From: Bigelowiella natans CCMP2755
Lineage: Eukaryota; Cercozoa; Chlorarachniophyceae
Direction: 5' to 3'
Assembly (NCBI GenBank): GCA_000320545.1
Contig: ADNK01001796.1
Location: forward strand, 1 to 38,326
Length of the DNA stretch: 38,326 bases
The notes beneath the pieces were generated by a model that saw nothing but the letters and a program-made list of their open reading frames with translations, ran no database searches and was not told the origin of the DNA. A program made the position numbers and the translations under genes. Position 1 is the stretch's first letter. The number at the start of each line of letters is the position of its first letter. Below, piece by piece: positions 12,179 to 23,729 of this stretch.

Positions 12179-12948
12179 CTGGAATAATTAGGAAAAACAA
12201 AACAAGAACGATGGCAACAAGCTAGATGACGTTGTTGGTGGATAACGTCATCATCATACACACACATACGTCATCAAGTAAATATCCATTCTCACATTTA
12301 AGGAAATCATAATCGTCGTTTGGAAAATTGACACTACAGAAATATTAATATCGTGATTAAGTATCTTAAATAGAGAACAAACCAACCAGACACAAGCACA
12401 CATAGTACTGGTACTAGTACTACTGGTACTATACTATTACTGTTGGTCATGAGAGGTAAGGAGTCCCTACTACTACGTCTTCGTCTTCTTGTTCCCAAAT
12501 GGTGAACATCATTGTCATCATTAGCTTGCTGCTGTTGCTTCTCCCACTCACATGAAAGCTGCTCATATTAACACAGGAGTTGCAGTAGTAGTAGTAGTAT
12601 CAAATAGACCAACAGGACATTATAATGATAATGATCATGATGATGGTGATGATAATGATGGAGGTGGTGGTCATGAGAACGAATAAAACGACGATCATTC
12701 TTCAACTCGTGAACCCTAACCCCCCCCTCCCTCTCTCTGGCCATCTGTATATTTCAAAAGTGCAACAAGTACCTGACGCTGAGGAGTAATTTTGCTTCCT
12801 GCACTTCCATTTGGAATGATTCTATAGATCTTCGTTCTGTAGTTGTTTTATGATAACCACTATTATCCCCACACATCGTCGTAATCATCATCCATATAAT
12901 TGTGTCTAACGCTATGGTTGCAATCATCACCGTCGTCATCACCACCAC

Positions 12949-12982
<34 letters not shown>

Positions 12983-14171
12983 TCCTACACACAGTAAGCG
13001 GAAGTGCCATCATCATCCATGATTGCCTTCATCACACCTTGGTTCTTCAATTGTAAATAAAAAGGTTTGTACGCCGAGTCGTATGTAGTCCAAGCCCCTA
13101 TAATAGCACGAAATACAACAACGACCATAATAATGATGATGATGATGATGATGATGATGATGCTACTAAATGAGTAGAGATGTCAGCAGTAAGAGATACG
13201 ATGATTCATTTCTTGTTTCCAAAGGCAGCAAGAGCTTCCAAGTGAACGATGATAATACATACTCTTTGAACGCTCCTCCAACCAATTCCTCTTGCAACTA
13301 CCCTACCCCCCCTCCCCGCTCGTTGTTGTAGTCCACAATTTGCAGTAAAAGTAGCAGTTAGTACCGACGATGATGCTTTCTTCGTCAGAGACTGCTGTAA
13401 CTCCTCGTCACCAGCTTCACGTTTGTGCTTTTGCACACCACTGCTAACAACAACAACAACAATGATGATGATGATGATGATGATAATGATTACAGTGATG
13501 ATGATAATAATGATGATAAAATGTGTTGTTCCCAGCAACATAGCATTTACCCTTTTCTCGAAAACTAACGGTGGTTTTTTATCCTAGATGTTAATCGTCA
13601 TAATGATGACTATTACTTACTAAGCTTCATCTTCTTAGTTGAGGTCAGCACTACTATTTACTATTACTGCTTCGTTCTAGCACCAAATGCTACTACCTTG
13701 TGGTCTTTTTCTCTAGATGGAGGAATCCTCCAAACACTGCCCCCTAAATGACGAGGATACCAATGTCTTCTATTAGCATTTCTCACTGACGATTGATGCT
13801 GTTGATTGTATTGTTCATTGTTCCTTGTGGTGATGATGATGATGATGATGATGATGATGCAACTGCGTAGTACAACTCTTACTTATCGTAATCACATGAT
13901 ATCGTAATGGTGGATAGAGGAGGAGGAGGAGGAGGAGGAGGAGGAGGAGGAAGAAGAAGAAGAAGAAAGGCACCATCATCACACCTTAGAAGTCTTGAAT
14001 ACGAGCAACACCAGTGTATCCTGATGATATTGATGAAAATCATACTAAATTAGAAGACGGTGATGAATAATGACGATTTGTGCTGCTGATATATCATACT
14101 AACAATAAGATCATCATACATGATGACGATTAGAAGTAGTAGTAGTTGTAGTAGTAGTAGTAGACAAGTAT

Positions 14172-14203
<32 letters not shown>

Positions 14204-14675
14204 AATACACCAGCAGCAGTCTTTTGATGAATAACTTACTTTATTCTTTCCTGAAGATCCCCCCCCTCCCCATTTACTCATTATTGTTCTGGTGGAAAAA
14301 AGAAGATGGAAGACAGCAAGAAGGCAAAAAACAAAGTTATTGAATGGTGGTACGTTATGAATGAATGGAAACAAACGCTATATGGGCCATCATGTACCAC
14401 GTAACATCTTATTTTGCAGTTAGTAGGTTGGAAGAAAGGAGTGTATGTGATTATCATTATCATTATGAGTATTGCACCTTTGAAGCGAGGCAAGACTGTA
14501 TCCGTCCTCCTTGCTCTTGAATAAACATACAGGGTCCTACATACATAATAATAATCATAAATAACAATCATTATAGCATAATAGCGACGATCATGGATGG
14601 TGCTAATATCACATAATGCTGCTGCTAGTAGTAAAATAAATAGTAATAATTATTGCTATTACTAGTTTATTTGCC

Positions 14676-14709
<34 letters not shown>

Positions 14710-15110
14710 TATTGATACGCTGCTCCTATCACATGACACACATGCCGCCGTATATGTAAAGGAGGAGGAGGAGGAGGAGGAGTCTCTTCTTCTTCAGTAT
14801 ACTACTACTATTCTCTTGCCTGGATGCCATGGACCGGGTCAAGATTATTCCAAATTGCACGAATTACACCAATCTATATGGATAGATGTATCAACATCAG
14901 AGTCAATGGCTATAATATTAATTATAATAATAACAATAATAATAATAATTTTAATAAAAACATTAATAATAAGGACAGCCTTGATTGGTATGCATCTTCT
15001 GATGGATACATCTGCATTGGCTTAACAGCTTCCTGTGCAAACAAACGAACAAACACCTTGAGAAGATCTGACTCTTTTTCATCGAATGCAGGAGTATAGA
15101 AGACAGGCAC
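10905..15110 (-). other. Exons 33-45: TLDc domain
   Basis: Exon limits in transcript order: 15110-15057, 14873-14835, 14536-14478, 14288-14240, 14020-13985, 13743-13697, 13097-13038, 12836-12773, 12558-12441, 12102-11997, 11802-11616, 11242-11177 and 11024-10905. The TLDc core appears in the expected order: IGVIRAIWNNLDP, FKSKEDGYSL, VLLVFKTSKGAVFGGFLHLE, LGVQTFLFTIEEP, KIYRIIPNG, SESRLAFGGPNETAFFLDD, LFGSPPLS, VVVEAWGLTQ. About 135 residues of Gln/Arg/Asp-rich linker (12558-11616) interrupt the domain at the position where human TBC1D24 also carries an insertion. Exon-like decoys lie in the 590-bp intron 13098-13696. Confidence 0.84.
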
Positions 15111-15732
15111 CTAATATATGATGATGGACAACGGATACGGATAATGATGAGGGAGGATGATGGATGATGATGAATATAGTCGGTAAGTGATAGTAATAAT
15201 AATGATAAACACGATGATTCTCTCGCCAGCAAACCATCGTATCTACTCGTAATCCAAGAACGAATGATGACCTAACAGCAGCGCTAAAATAGCTACTGAG
15301 TTGTTAAGCAGTCGCCGCTACAAGCACCACCACCACCACAATCACAATCACAAGCACGAGCACAAGCACAAGCACAAACACAAAAACTATCAGCAAACTG
15401 CAGCAGCTACCTTCGCGAACGGAACTTCTGTGATCTTGTGTTGTGCGTGCATCCGTTTCAACATCTGATTCGATTGATAACAATAATCAGAATAATGCTG
15501 AGGAAGATAAATAGCAATAGAGAAACCACCACCTTCCTTGAGAAATAGGGCAATCCAAAAGCTATTTCGAACAACTCTTCCGTAGGTGTACTGACAACAA
15601 TAATAATACATAATACAACAACAACAATGGTGTGTTTATTAAGGAGCAGGAATCATCAAAAGAAAGTAATTTGTATGACCAAGGGGGGAGGAGAGGGAGA
15701 GGGGAAGAAGGAGGAAAAGCACAGAAAAGAGG

Positions 15733-15788
<56 letters not shown>

Positions 15789-17110
15789 GAGAGAAGTCTT
15801 GGCCTCTTCTCTATTCTGGTCGCGGAGGTTGATATTTAACATTATTTGCCTCTTCTCCTTCCCCCCTCCCCTTCTTCCTCCTCCTTATCATCTTCGTTTA
15901 TTCTTTCGCACTATCTTATATTTCGAGTCACTCACCCCCCTTAACGTTATTCTTGTTTACTATGAAAAATTTCTGCTTCTCTCCTCCTCCTCCTCCTCCT
16001 CCTCCTCTCCTCCTCCCAATCATCATCATCATTATTATCATCAACAACAACACAACAAAGACTACAACCACTACTATCATCATATTCTTCTTCACCATCA
16101 TCATCTTAAAAATAATTATCTGCATCATCATCATTACTTTTCCTTCATGAGTCTTGGGAGGATATGCTTAAATTGAGAGGCACTTTGACATCTGTTGTAT
16201 TAGAGTAGTAGTAGTAGTAGTAGTAGTAATAGTAGTATGATGATGATGTTGATGATGATGATGATGATGATGGTGATGATGATATTGATGATGATACTGA
16301 TGATGGTATTGATGATGATGATAATGATACCGTTAAAAAAGAACTACGCAATGAATATCGAAAGTATACAGATCTGGTAAGATATAATGCAATGATTGTC
16401 TAGCAACATTATCGTCTAAATGATCATAATCATGATCATGATCGTCGTCGTCGTACTTTAGCAAACGGTGTTGATGCATGATAAGAACTGCCAGTGAGAA
16501 GCGAAAGAGAACCTGTAACAAGTAGTAACAAATACAGATTGTTGTGCAAGGATTATAAATGTGATCAGTAAGTTGTAGGCTGCTGTAAAAAGGATGAGGA
16601 AGAGGGGAAGGAATAATGTATAAAATGAGAAAAATAGTAGTTGCAAATCATTTGACAATCATCAAAATGTATAAATTTTAAAAAAGGACCTTGCTTCCTT
16701 CAAGAAGGAATACGTCAATGATACGCAGCACGGTAGGGTAGCTTAAGAATTCTACACACACACACACACACACACACAAGTGATAACAACAACATTAATC
16801 ATAATGGATGTTTTTATCCATAGCTAGTTGTTGGAGCGATTAATTTGTCGTTCGTTCTTGTGAATACAAATACCGAAGTGTAGAGGGAGAGGGTGGGTAA
16901 TTGGATGGTAGCAATTTTAGGTAACAACATGTGGATGATAAACTTCGTTGATCATCGATAAATAAAGTATCATTCTCACCTACAAACAAGCGTGCTAGCC
17001 ACACCCTCAAAAGTCTCCACCATATCAATTTCCAAGCCTGAATTATGTATTCATTGATTAGCTAAATATAAATATGTATAAATAGATAAAGAAATATATT
17101 TATGTATATA

Positions 17111-17156
<46 letters not shown>

Positions 17157-17180
17157 CTACAATAGTGCATAACCCCAAAC

Positions 17181-17219
<39 letters not shown>

Positions 17220-17690
17220 CACACTCTAGATCATTGCCTGATACTACTGAATCTACTGCTACTATTGGTTTTATAGCCACCTTTTGATGTGTTTGGCTAG
17301 GGATCGGCATCTGACGAGATGTAAATCCACACATACAACACACAGCAGTTCAGAGACACAAAAATAAGAAAATACACACAGGCAAAAATGCTGCTGCGGT
17401 ATAAGATGTTTCCATGGAGGGGGGAGAGGACAAGTAACGTTTGTCGTGAAATGAGAAGAAGAAGAAGAAGAAGAAGAAGAAGAAGAAGAAGAAGAGAGAA
17501 GAGAGAAGAGAGAGAAAGACGACCCTTGAAAACTAGTATTATTAACACTAATGATATTATGTGTGCTCTTGCTATTAATAATGATGATGACGACGATGAT
17601 GATGATTATGATGATAAATACGATGATACTTCTTACACCTGGCCTCTAGCAAAAGCTGCAAACTCTCCACATGACACATGAATCTCTGAA

Positions 17691-17740
<50 letters not shown>

Positions 17741-18107
17741 GCGAAGAAAAGGATGATAACGATACTGATGAGGAATATCTAAATATAATAAGTATGCTGC
17801 TCTCTCAAGGATGATGATGATGATGATACTTGGTGTCGTTAGACAAAAGTAGTTGACATTCAAAGCATGAAGAAGGAGAGAAGTTTCTCCAACAACTAAT
17901 TGACTAGCAACTAACAAATAACAACAAGGACATGGAAAATCATCCTCACCTCTCCAGAAAGCGGCACGTAGAATTCGTCATCATCATCATCATCATCCTG
18001 AGATTGTTGGTTTGAGAGGAGGAGGAGGAGGAGGAGGAGGAGGAGGAGGAGGAGTAGGAGGAGAGGGGTTCACATCTAAATACTACAACATGCGGCGAAG
18101 AGAGTGA

Positions 18108-18156
<49 letters not shown>

Positions 18157-18922
18157 ACTTCTCACCTACCAGTTGATAGTATTACATAATGTTAGCAGAT
18201 TAATTCTTAGGAAGGAAGCAAGTATGGAAGAAGAACACACTACTTCTAACACACTAGGGAGGAGAATTAGTACATGACAATTGGTACATGACGGAGCACG
18301 ACTACCTTCGATCTGCGAAGTATCTCTTTAAGTAGTAAGAATGCTCGCCAATCTTCCATTGGTAAATGCTGCAGCACATGCCAACATAACAAGTGAGGAG
18401 TGGTGGGATGTTAAGCAGTACATGCACAATTATCCGCAACCATTGAAGAGTCAATCCCTGCTGCTACTACTACTACTACTACTACTACTACTGTCTTCTC
18501 ACTGTTTCTCACCAATAACAACGCTGCGAGATCAGGCAGCATTGGACAATATCTGAATTAGAATGAAAAAACAAAGAACAACACATCATGTATGATTGAT
18601 GTCGCACGTATTCACTCCCTCTTTTCCCCATTCACAATCTCCTCCTCAATTAGTTTTATTGCATGATTACGTGATATGAGGATGAAGTGTTTGAATGACG
18701 CAGAGTAGTCTTTTCACAGCGAGCTTTCCTACCGCTGTTGTGTTGTTAAAACATCATCATGATGATGATAATGATAATGATGATAATGATTAGTAGTCAT
18801 GAGGAGGAGGCGAATAACTACGAGAGAGTTATTGTATTTATGGTTTAATTGAAAGAACCAGGATCATCAATTGAAGCACGAATACGTAGTAGGAGTAGTA
18901 GTTATAGTTATATTAGTAGTAT

Positions 18923-18954
<32 letters not shown>

Positions 18955-19548
18955 AGAGGAGGAGGAGGAGGAGGAGGAGGAGGAGGAGAAGGAGGAGAAG
19001 ATACTTACGTGTGAGAGGGTGTGAATGCAGCAGCATCATCCCACCGAAATCTGGAACCTATGATGATGATGATGATGATGTAGTAGTAGTAGTAGTAGTA
19101 ATAGTATTATCGGATAAAAACAACAACACATCTTCATCATCACTGGCTACATTCATCTATCCATCCATCGGTCCATCTATCCATCCATCATCCGTGTTGA
19201 TAATAAATAGACAAATGCTGTTTACTTACTTACTACCCTCATCAAATGCATTTCATCTTCTTGCATAGGAATGTATCCGTGCCATAGAATCTGAAAATGA
19301 TGACAGTTCCACACAAAACAATAAAAATATTCATTATAAAATAGGTTAAGTTGGAAGTAGTGGATGGCGACGTGATGATAGTAGCAACGACATCAATAGA
19401 GGATGATGATGATGATGATAATGATGATGATAATGATGATTGATGATGAAAGTTCATTTCTATGTATCATTAAAAAATCTCCCATCATCTTCATCCTCAG
19501 CATCATCATGAATCAATTATTATCGTCATCATCATCATTATTTCGTCG

Positions 19549-19582
<34 letters not shown>

Positions 19583-19817
19583 TCTAGTACATGCAAACTG
19601 ATCATCCTCAACTCCTAACTACTAACTACCTCTTCTTCACTTTCAAGCTCATCCTCAAGAACTTCTGTATCCCCCTCCTCCTCCAACTCTCTTTTGCACA
19701 CCAGAAATGTCCACACGGCTTTTCGTGCCCTAAATTTATAACATAGATATATTTTCATAACAATAACAACAACAACAACAGATTCTTCTTCTTCTTCTTC
19801 TTCTTCTTCTTCTTCTT

Positions 19818-19861
<44 letters not shown>

Positions 19862-19930
19862 ACATGAGGTATGCCATGGCCTCGAATGGAAGCCTAAAAG
19901 ATGATGATGATGATGATGATGATCATGATA

Positions 19931-19963
<33 letters not shown>

Positions 19964-20150
19964 CAGGTCGCAGCAAGTGGCCTTCGAAGATTAAAGATAA
20001 AAGCACCACTAGCACCACACAGTAGTAGCAGTACCTTGAGATCCTTCTTGCTCATACAGATTATATCTTGAGCAATAGATGTAACAGCATCATCGTCAAT
20101 TGAAATGCTTGACATCATCACCCAGCTGTTAGAAGAAAAAGCCCTCTGTA

Positions 20151-20182
<32 letters not shown>

Positions 20183-20875
20183 ATATGTCAGTGATGGATG
20201 ATTACGATGACATCATGGATGGCAAAGGGAGAAAATATCAGTATTCTTGGCATCATCAGCACGCTTATTCTTGTATTCAGTAGCACCTCTAACTGTTTCA
20301 CACTATTTGGTTCTCCTCCTTTCCTTGTTGTTCTTCTTCTTCTCACATCCTCCTCCTCCTTTTCCTCCTTATCCTTCACACTACTGCTAGTAAATAGTCG
20401 TCGGTTGATAGTTGCAAAGCTTCTCCTATATTGAACAACATCGCACACAAAAGGCATAAAATGAAGAAAAAAAGAATGTAATACAACGCTAATTCTCAAG
20501 ACTACAAACAGACAATCCTTAAGTTATTACAATCTTTGCTTGGTTTTTCTATCTAACAGATGCTGACATTACTAACCAATGAATAATAATCGAGTAAGAT
20601 ATCATTGCAACGGTGATAAGCTACGTACAACAACAACAACTACTACTACTATTACTACTACTATAATTGCACATACATTTCTTTGAGCGCGGAAGTCTAT
20701 ATGGTGATGAACAATGATAGTACCAAAGGAACAGAGAATAACAACAGCAATATCAATGATAATTAGAGGAAGAATGACGACAGAGGGAAGTAAGGACGTT
20801 GCTACTGATATATCCCTAAGAAAGACTCCATTGGAAAACAACGCTAATCCCAAAATAAGAACTATCATCATCATT

Positions 20876-20913
<38 letters not shown>

Positions 20914-21696
20914 TAATAAATAATAGCGGTAGTTGATAGGTACGTAGTAGTTGTTACGTGAGGAATCAATTACTACTTTTGTAATGTCGCTATCCTCTTC
21001 TTGGGAGAGGATATTGCAATGGTAATCCTTATGATCGGTGGTAGCGTCATCACCAGCAGCAGCAGCGCCGGTGCTACCATTATTCCTCCTCCTCGTGAAT
21101 TCTGTCAACGATTTGTTCAATGTTGGCGGGGGGGGGGGTGGATATGTTGGACCCACAGCAAACGAGTCCCTTGTAGTAGTAGTAGTTGTAGTAGTAGTAG
21201 TAGTAGTGGCAGCCTTGTTCTTCTTCTTCTTCCTCTTCCTCTCCTAACGATAGGACAAATAAAAATAAGGAATGAGACAGCAAACACAAGAACGATGGTA
21301 CTTGCACACAACATAATTCAAAAACTAAGTAATCTATAGTTGATTCAGGTTGATGATATTCACTAGTAGTGACAACAACATAACCACGTTGGTTGTTGCA
21401 GAAATAATCCCCAGGTGTACAGAACGCTGTTTATCCAAAAAGCTAATGCTTCTGATAGGAGAAGAAATAAGTGATAACAATAATAAGAATAAGTTGATCA
21501 ACAAGATATTAAGACTGACAAACGAACGATTACAGGAAGGAGGAGAACAACTTGTTTTTTCCTCCTCCTCACTATTTGTCTAAGCGGTGCTGTGTACTAT
21601 TATTATTGTAATTATTATGATCTGTCTGCCTCTCTCTCTCTCTCTCTTTATTTTTCTCTCTATCTGTGCACCGGTTGAATAGATTGTATGCAGCAT

Positions 21697-21728
<32 letters not shown>

Positions 21729-21777
21729 ATTTGATATCTCTCTCTCCCCCCCCCCTCTCTCTTTTCTCATGCACACA

Positions 21778-21834
<57 letters not shown>

Positions 21835-21971
21835 ATATTTTAAGTCCGTCCACATCATCCACGAAGTAGCTTGTTCTACATATGCTGCTTCTCTTCTTCG
21901 TCGTCAAAGTACCTTCTCCTTGTGAGGCGCCTCCCAGACGACGTTGAGAAACGTCTTGATTCTGATATTAT

Positions 21972-22009
<38 letters not shown>

Positions 22010-22825
22010 TGACGATGATAATGAGGATGACGACTATCACAACACTTGTGCTAAATTGCACGTTAATTAACACGAACAAACAAGAGTTAGCTCTTCTTAC
22101 AGCATTAAGACAACAACAACAACGCATAACCACCATCCTCTGTAAACACGTACTACTACTACCACCACCACCACCACCACTACTACTACTACTACTACCT
22201 CTTCGTTTGAGAGTCTTTAGACGCTTGAGATAATTACCAAATCCATCCATTCCTTTTACCTTCGCCTGGATGATGATGATGGGGCGTGTGCCGTACAGAA
22301 GAAGAAGAAGAAGAAGAAGAAGAAGAAGAAGAAGAGGAGGAGGAGGAGAAGGAGGAGGGGAAGGAGGAATATATACGATATTCTCATAAAAAACGATCAT
22401 TTGTATTCTCTCACTCACTGTTTCTGTTAAATTGTACCTTTGTAAATATTTGAAATGGATGTTAACGGAATAATAATCGATGATAACAATGGTGAAATAC
22501 ATAGTGACGATATAATCCCCATCATCATCATCATCATCATCATCATTTAAATATACCCCCCACAGTGGTCCATTACTAGCATCAACCTCATCATTTATTA
22601 TATCCTCAACTGCACCCTACTAACAATCGTAGTAGTTGTTATAATCATTATCACATCTATTTACTATACAACTTTTATATATTATTACCATCCGGCACAT
22701 TTTCTCCAGCATCACAAGTGAAGCACCATCGTGATTAGGTGATATCATCTACACAACAAGAGTACTATCACTAGTGAAGCACCATCGTGATTAGGTGATA
22801 TCATCTACACAACAAGAGTAGTAGT

Positions 22826-22858
<33 letters not shown>

Positions 22859-23729
22859 TGTAATATCATATATAAATGGGACTGCTATATAGATAGCTGC
22901 TAATAATAGGGATGGATGATGATAGCCATTACTATTATTAATGTTATCATTATCCCCAGCATGAGCATTATTACTGTTGATTCCCCTGATGTTGTTTTGC
23001 CATCATCCTCCTTTTCATGTCGTATCCTGTAACAAATAACCGCAAAGTTTACGAACATTGCTAGCAATGTTATACCAGTTGTCAGGAATAACTAGTGGTA
23101 AAAACTGTTTGGAAGAATTTGGTCCTCCCTGCCCCCCCCCCCCCCTATCTACCTGTCGCTACTGACGATACGCACGAGTTTCCATGGGTGGATCGTAGTG
23201 AACAATCGAAACTTTTCAACGTAGCCTCCAAACTGAAGTAGTCAGCACCAAGAGCAATAGTGACCGCCACTATCATAAGTTAAATAATAGCAATAACCCA
23301 ACAAAGGACTAAAAGAGAAAGGAGAAACTGCATAATAAGTTCATTGCTGAAAAAAAAAACATCATAAGGGGTGTTTTTCAATGTTAGTCATGCGTTTGAT
23401 AATTAATTGACCTCTCCCTCCAAAAACGATTTGATGCGATACCTCTGCTACAGATGTAGATTGTATCATCATTGTCAGTACAAAACATGTAACATAATCA
23501 GACATCTTTTCATGTTAATAGCTCAATTCTGAATAATACCGGGGATATTCACCATCCATCCCTTTTCTGCTCGATCAGTCCTTACGCATAAGGGGGAGGG
23601 AGAACACATACTCAAAGGGAAGCATGCTACCTTTTTCTCGTGATGGCTCTCCCGTGCCTGTATTTCTCCATCATCTACCAGCTCTTGCACCAGCAGGAAC
23701 CGAATCGGCCTCCATGAATCTCGCTGCAT
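10905..23729 (-). CDS. TBC-TLDc domain protein, TBC1D24/Skywalker-like
   Basis: About 45 exons give roughly 1,040 aa. The ATG at 23729 follows an in-frame stop; the final stop TAG is at 10907-10905. Domain order: N-terminal extension (about 1-390, novel), TBC domain (about 390-680), linker, then TLDc domain (about 710-1040) split by a long Gln/Arg/Asp-rich insertion. Key TBC strings are GIPH...RKAVWTFLV, ITYCPMLPDLAALLLH and YPTVLRIIDVFLLEGSK. TLDc strings are FKSKEDGYSLASLQ, LVLLVFKTSKGAVFGGF, TFLFTI, FFLDDKLHHG and VVVEAWGLTQ-stop. The family acts in vesicle trafficking with small GTPases and phosphoinositides. As in TBC1D24, the catalytic Gln finger is absent (YCPM instead of YxQ), so classical Rab-GAP activity is unlikely. 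One junction (17281 to 17037) is phase-inconsistent; a small exon may be missing. Confidence 0.88.
12135..12178. repeat. (CAG)n trinucleotide run
   Basis: About 14 CAG units, within the intron between the 12558-12441 and 12102-11997 exons of the TBC-TLDc gene. It is read as CTG on the transcribed sense strand and supplies part of the intron body. Confidence 0.95.
15739..15795. repeat. (GA)n run
   Basis: About 28 GA units with one interruption near 15782, inside the intron between exons 16191-16138 and 15590-15533. On the sense (minus) strand it is (CT)n, a long polypyrimidine tract, though about 150 nt from the acceptor. Confidence 0.95.
17114..17214. repeat. (GA)n followed by (ATG)n
   Basis: (GA)21 at 17114-17155 and (ATG)n at about 17180-17214, both in the intron of the TBC gene where the codon phase does not close (17310-17281 to 17037-16980). 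A missed exon of length 3n+1 should lie between them or the repeats may hide it. Confidence 0.9.
19783..19860. repeat. (TTC)n-(TTA)n compound repeat
   Basis: Twelve TTC-type units followed by thirteen TTA units, filling most of the intron between the first two TBC-domain exons. The GT donor of the upstream exon lies at the edge of the TTA run (19861-19860). Confidence 0.95.
21175..21209. repeat. (TAG)n translated as poly-threonine
   Basis: On the minus strand this repeat is (ACT)n and lies in phase inside the 89-codon exon 21243-20977, giving about eleven Thr residues after ERKRKKKKNKAA. The flanking frame is open from the acceptor AG to the donor, so the repeat is coding in this model. Confidence 0.7.
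21771..21832. repeat. (CA)n(GA)n compound repeat at an exon edge
   Basis: On the minus strand (CT)n passes into (GT)n. The model places the exon 9 donor at the CT/GT junction (21795|21794), so the repeat change itself would create the splice site and a Ser-Leu tail. Any later GT in the run is equally possible. Confidence 0.6.
22717..22820 (-). repeat. 56-bp tandem duplication of a splice acceptor and half an exon
   Basis: A 48-bp block starting AGTGAAGCACCATC at 22717-22764 recurs exactly at 22773-22820 (period 56). On the minus strand each copy carries TTGTTGTGTAG|ATGATATCACC, an acceptor plus the first half of exon 5 (MISPNHDGASL). Only the 22748-22689 copy continues to a usable donor. Confidence 0.9.

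Larger units (their letters stand above)
15411..19893 (-). other. Exons 17-32: TBC domain
   Basis: Exon limits in transcript order: 19893-19862, 19729-19630, 19290-19237, 19057-19009, 18734-18671, 18552-18513, 18368-18306, 17997-17950, 17685-17639, 17310-17281, 17037-16980, 16751-16690, 16512-16370, 16191-16138, 15590-15533 and 15464-15411. Peptides include ASIRGHGIPH, ILWHGYIPMQEDEMHLMR, VPDFGGMMLLHSHPLT, HLPMEDWRAFLLLKEILRRS, VLFRFSLAVLIMHQHRLL and TPTEELFEIAFGLPYFSRK. The order matches TBC1D24 through its post-TBC helix. A (GAT)n run is translated as Asp7 in the 17997-17950 exon. An additional exon between 19630 and 19290 cannot be excluded. Confidence 0.8.
20035..23729 (-). other. Exons 1-16: N-terminal extension of the TBC-TLDc gene
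   Basis: Exon limits in transcript order: 23729-23631, 23447-23412, 23232-23153, 23026-22975, 22748-22689, 22616-22557, 22265-22199, 21961-21913, 21875-21795, 21451-21385, 21243-20977, 20843-20806, 20696-20677, 20620-20573, 20425-20385 and 20145-20035. Phases chain throughout. Sample peptides: QRYRIKSFLEGE, FGGYVEKFRLFTTIHPWKLV, GAVEDIINDEVDASNGPLWG, TSYFVDDVDGLKIYF, YHRCNDILLDYYSLV. The exon at 21243-20977 carries a translated poly-Thr run from a (TAG)n repeat; the 21875-21795 exon ends in Ser-Leu repeats from (CT)n and its donor is uncertain. No known domain was recognised. Confidence 0.66.

Noticed and set aside
13829-13859. Regular short direct repeats considered as a CRISPR-like array
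   Set aside because: Simple ATG trinucleotide runs with no spacers; the genome is eukaryotic.
16021-16135. Poly-Ile/Asn/Pro ORFs over trinucleotide repeats
   Set aside because: Frames are direct translations of intronic repeats with no in-phase splice context.
20602-21156. Apparent polytopic membrane protein (hydrophobic minus-strand frames, also near 21,250-21,510)
   Set aside because: The hydrophobic frames come from T-rich introns and repeats. A phase-consistent exon chain in another frame explains the same DNA and leads into the TBC domain.
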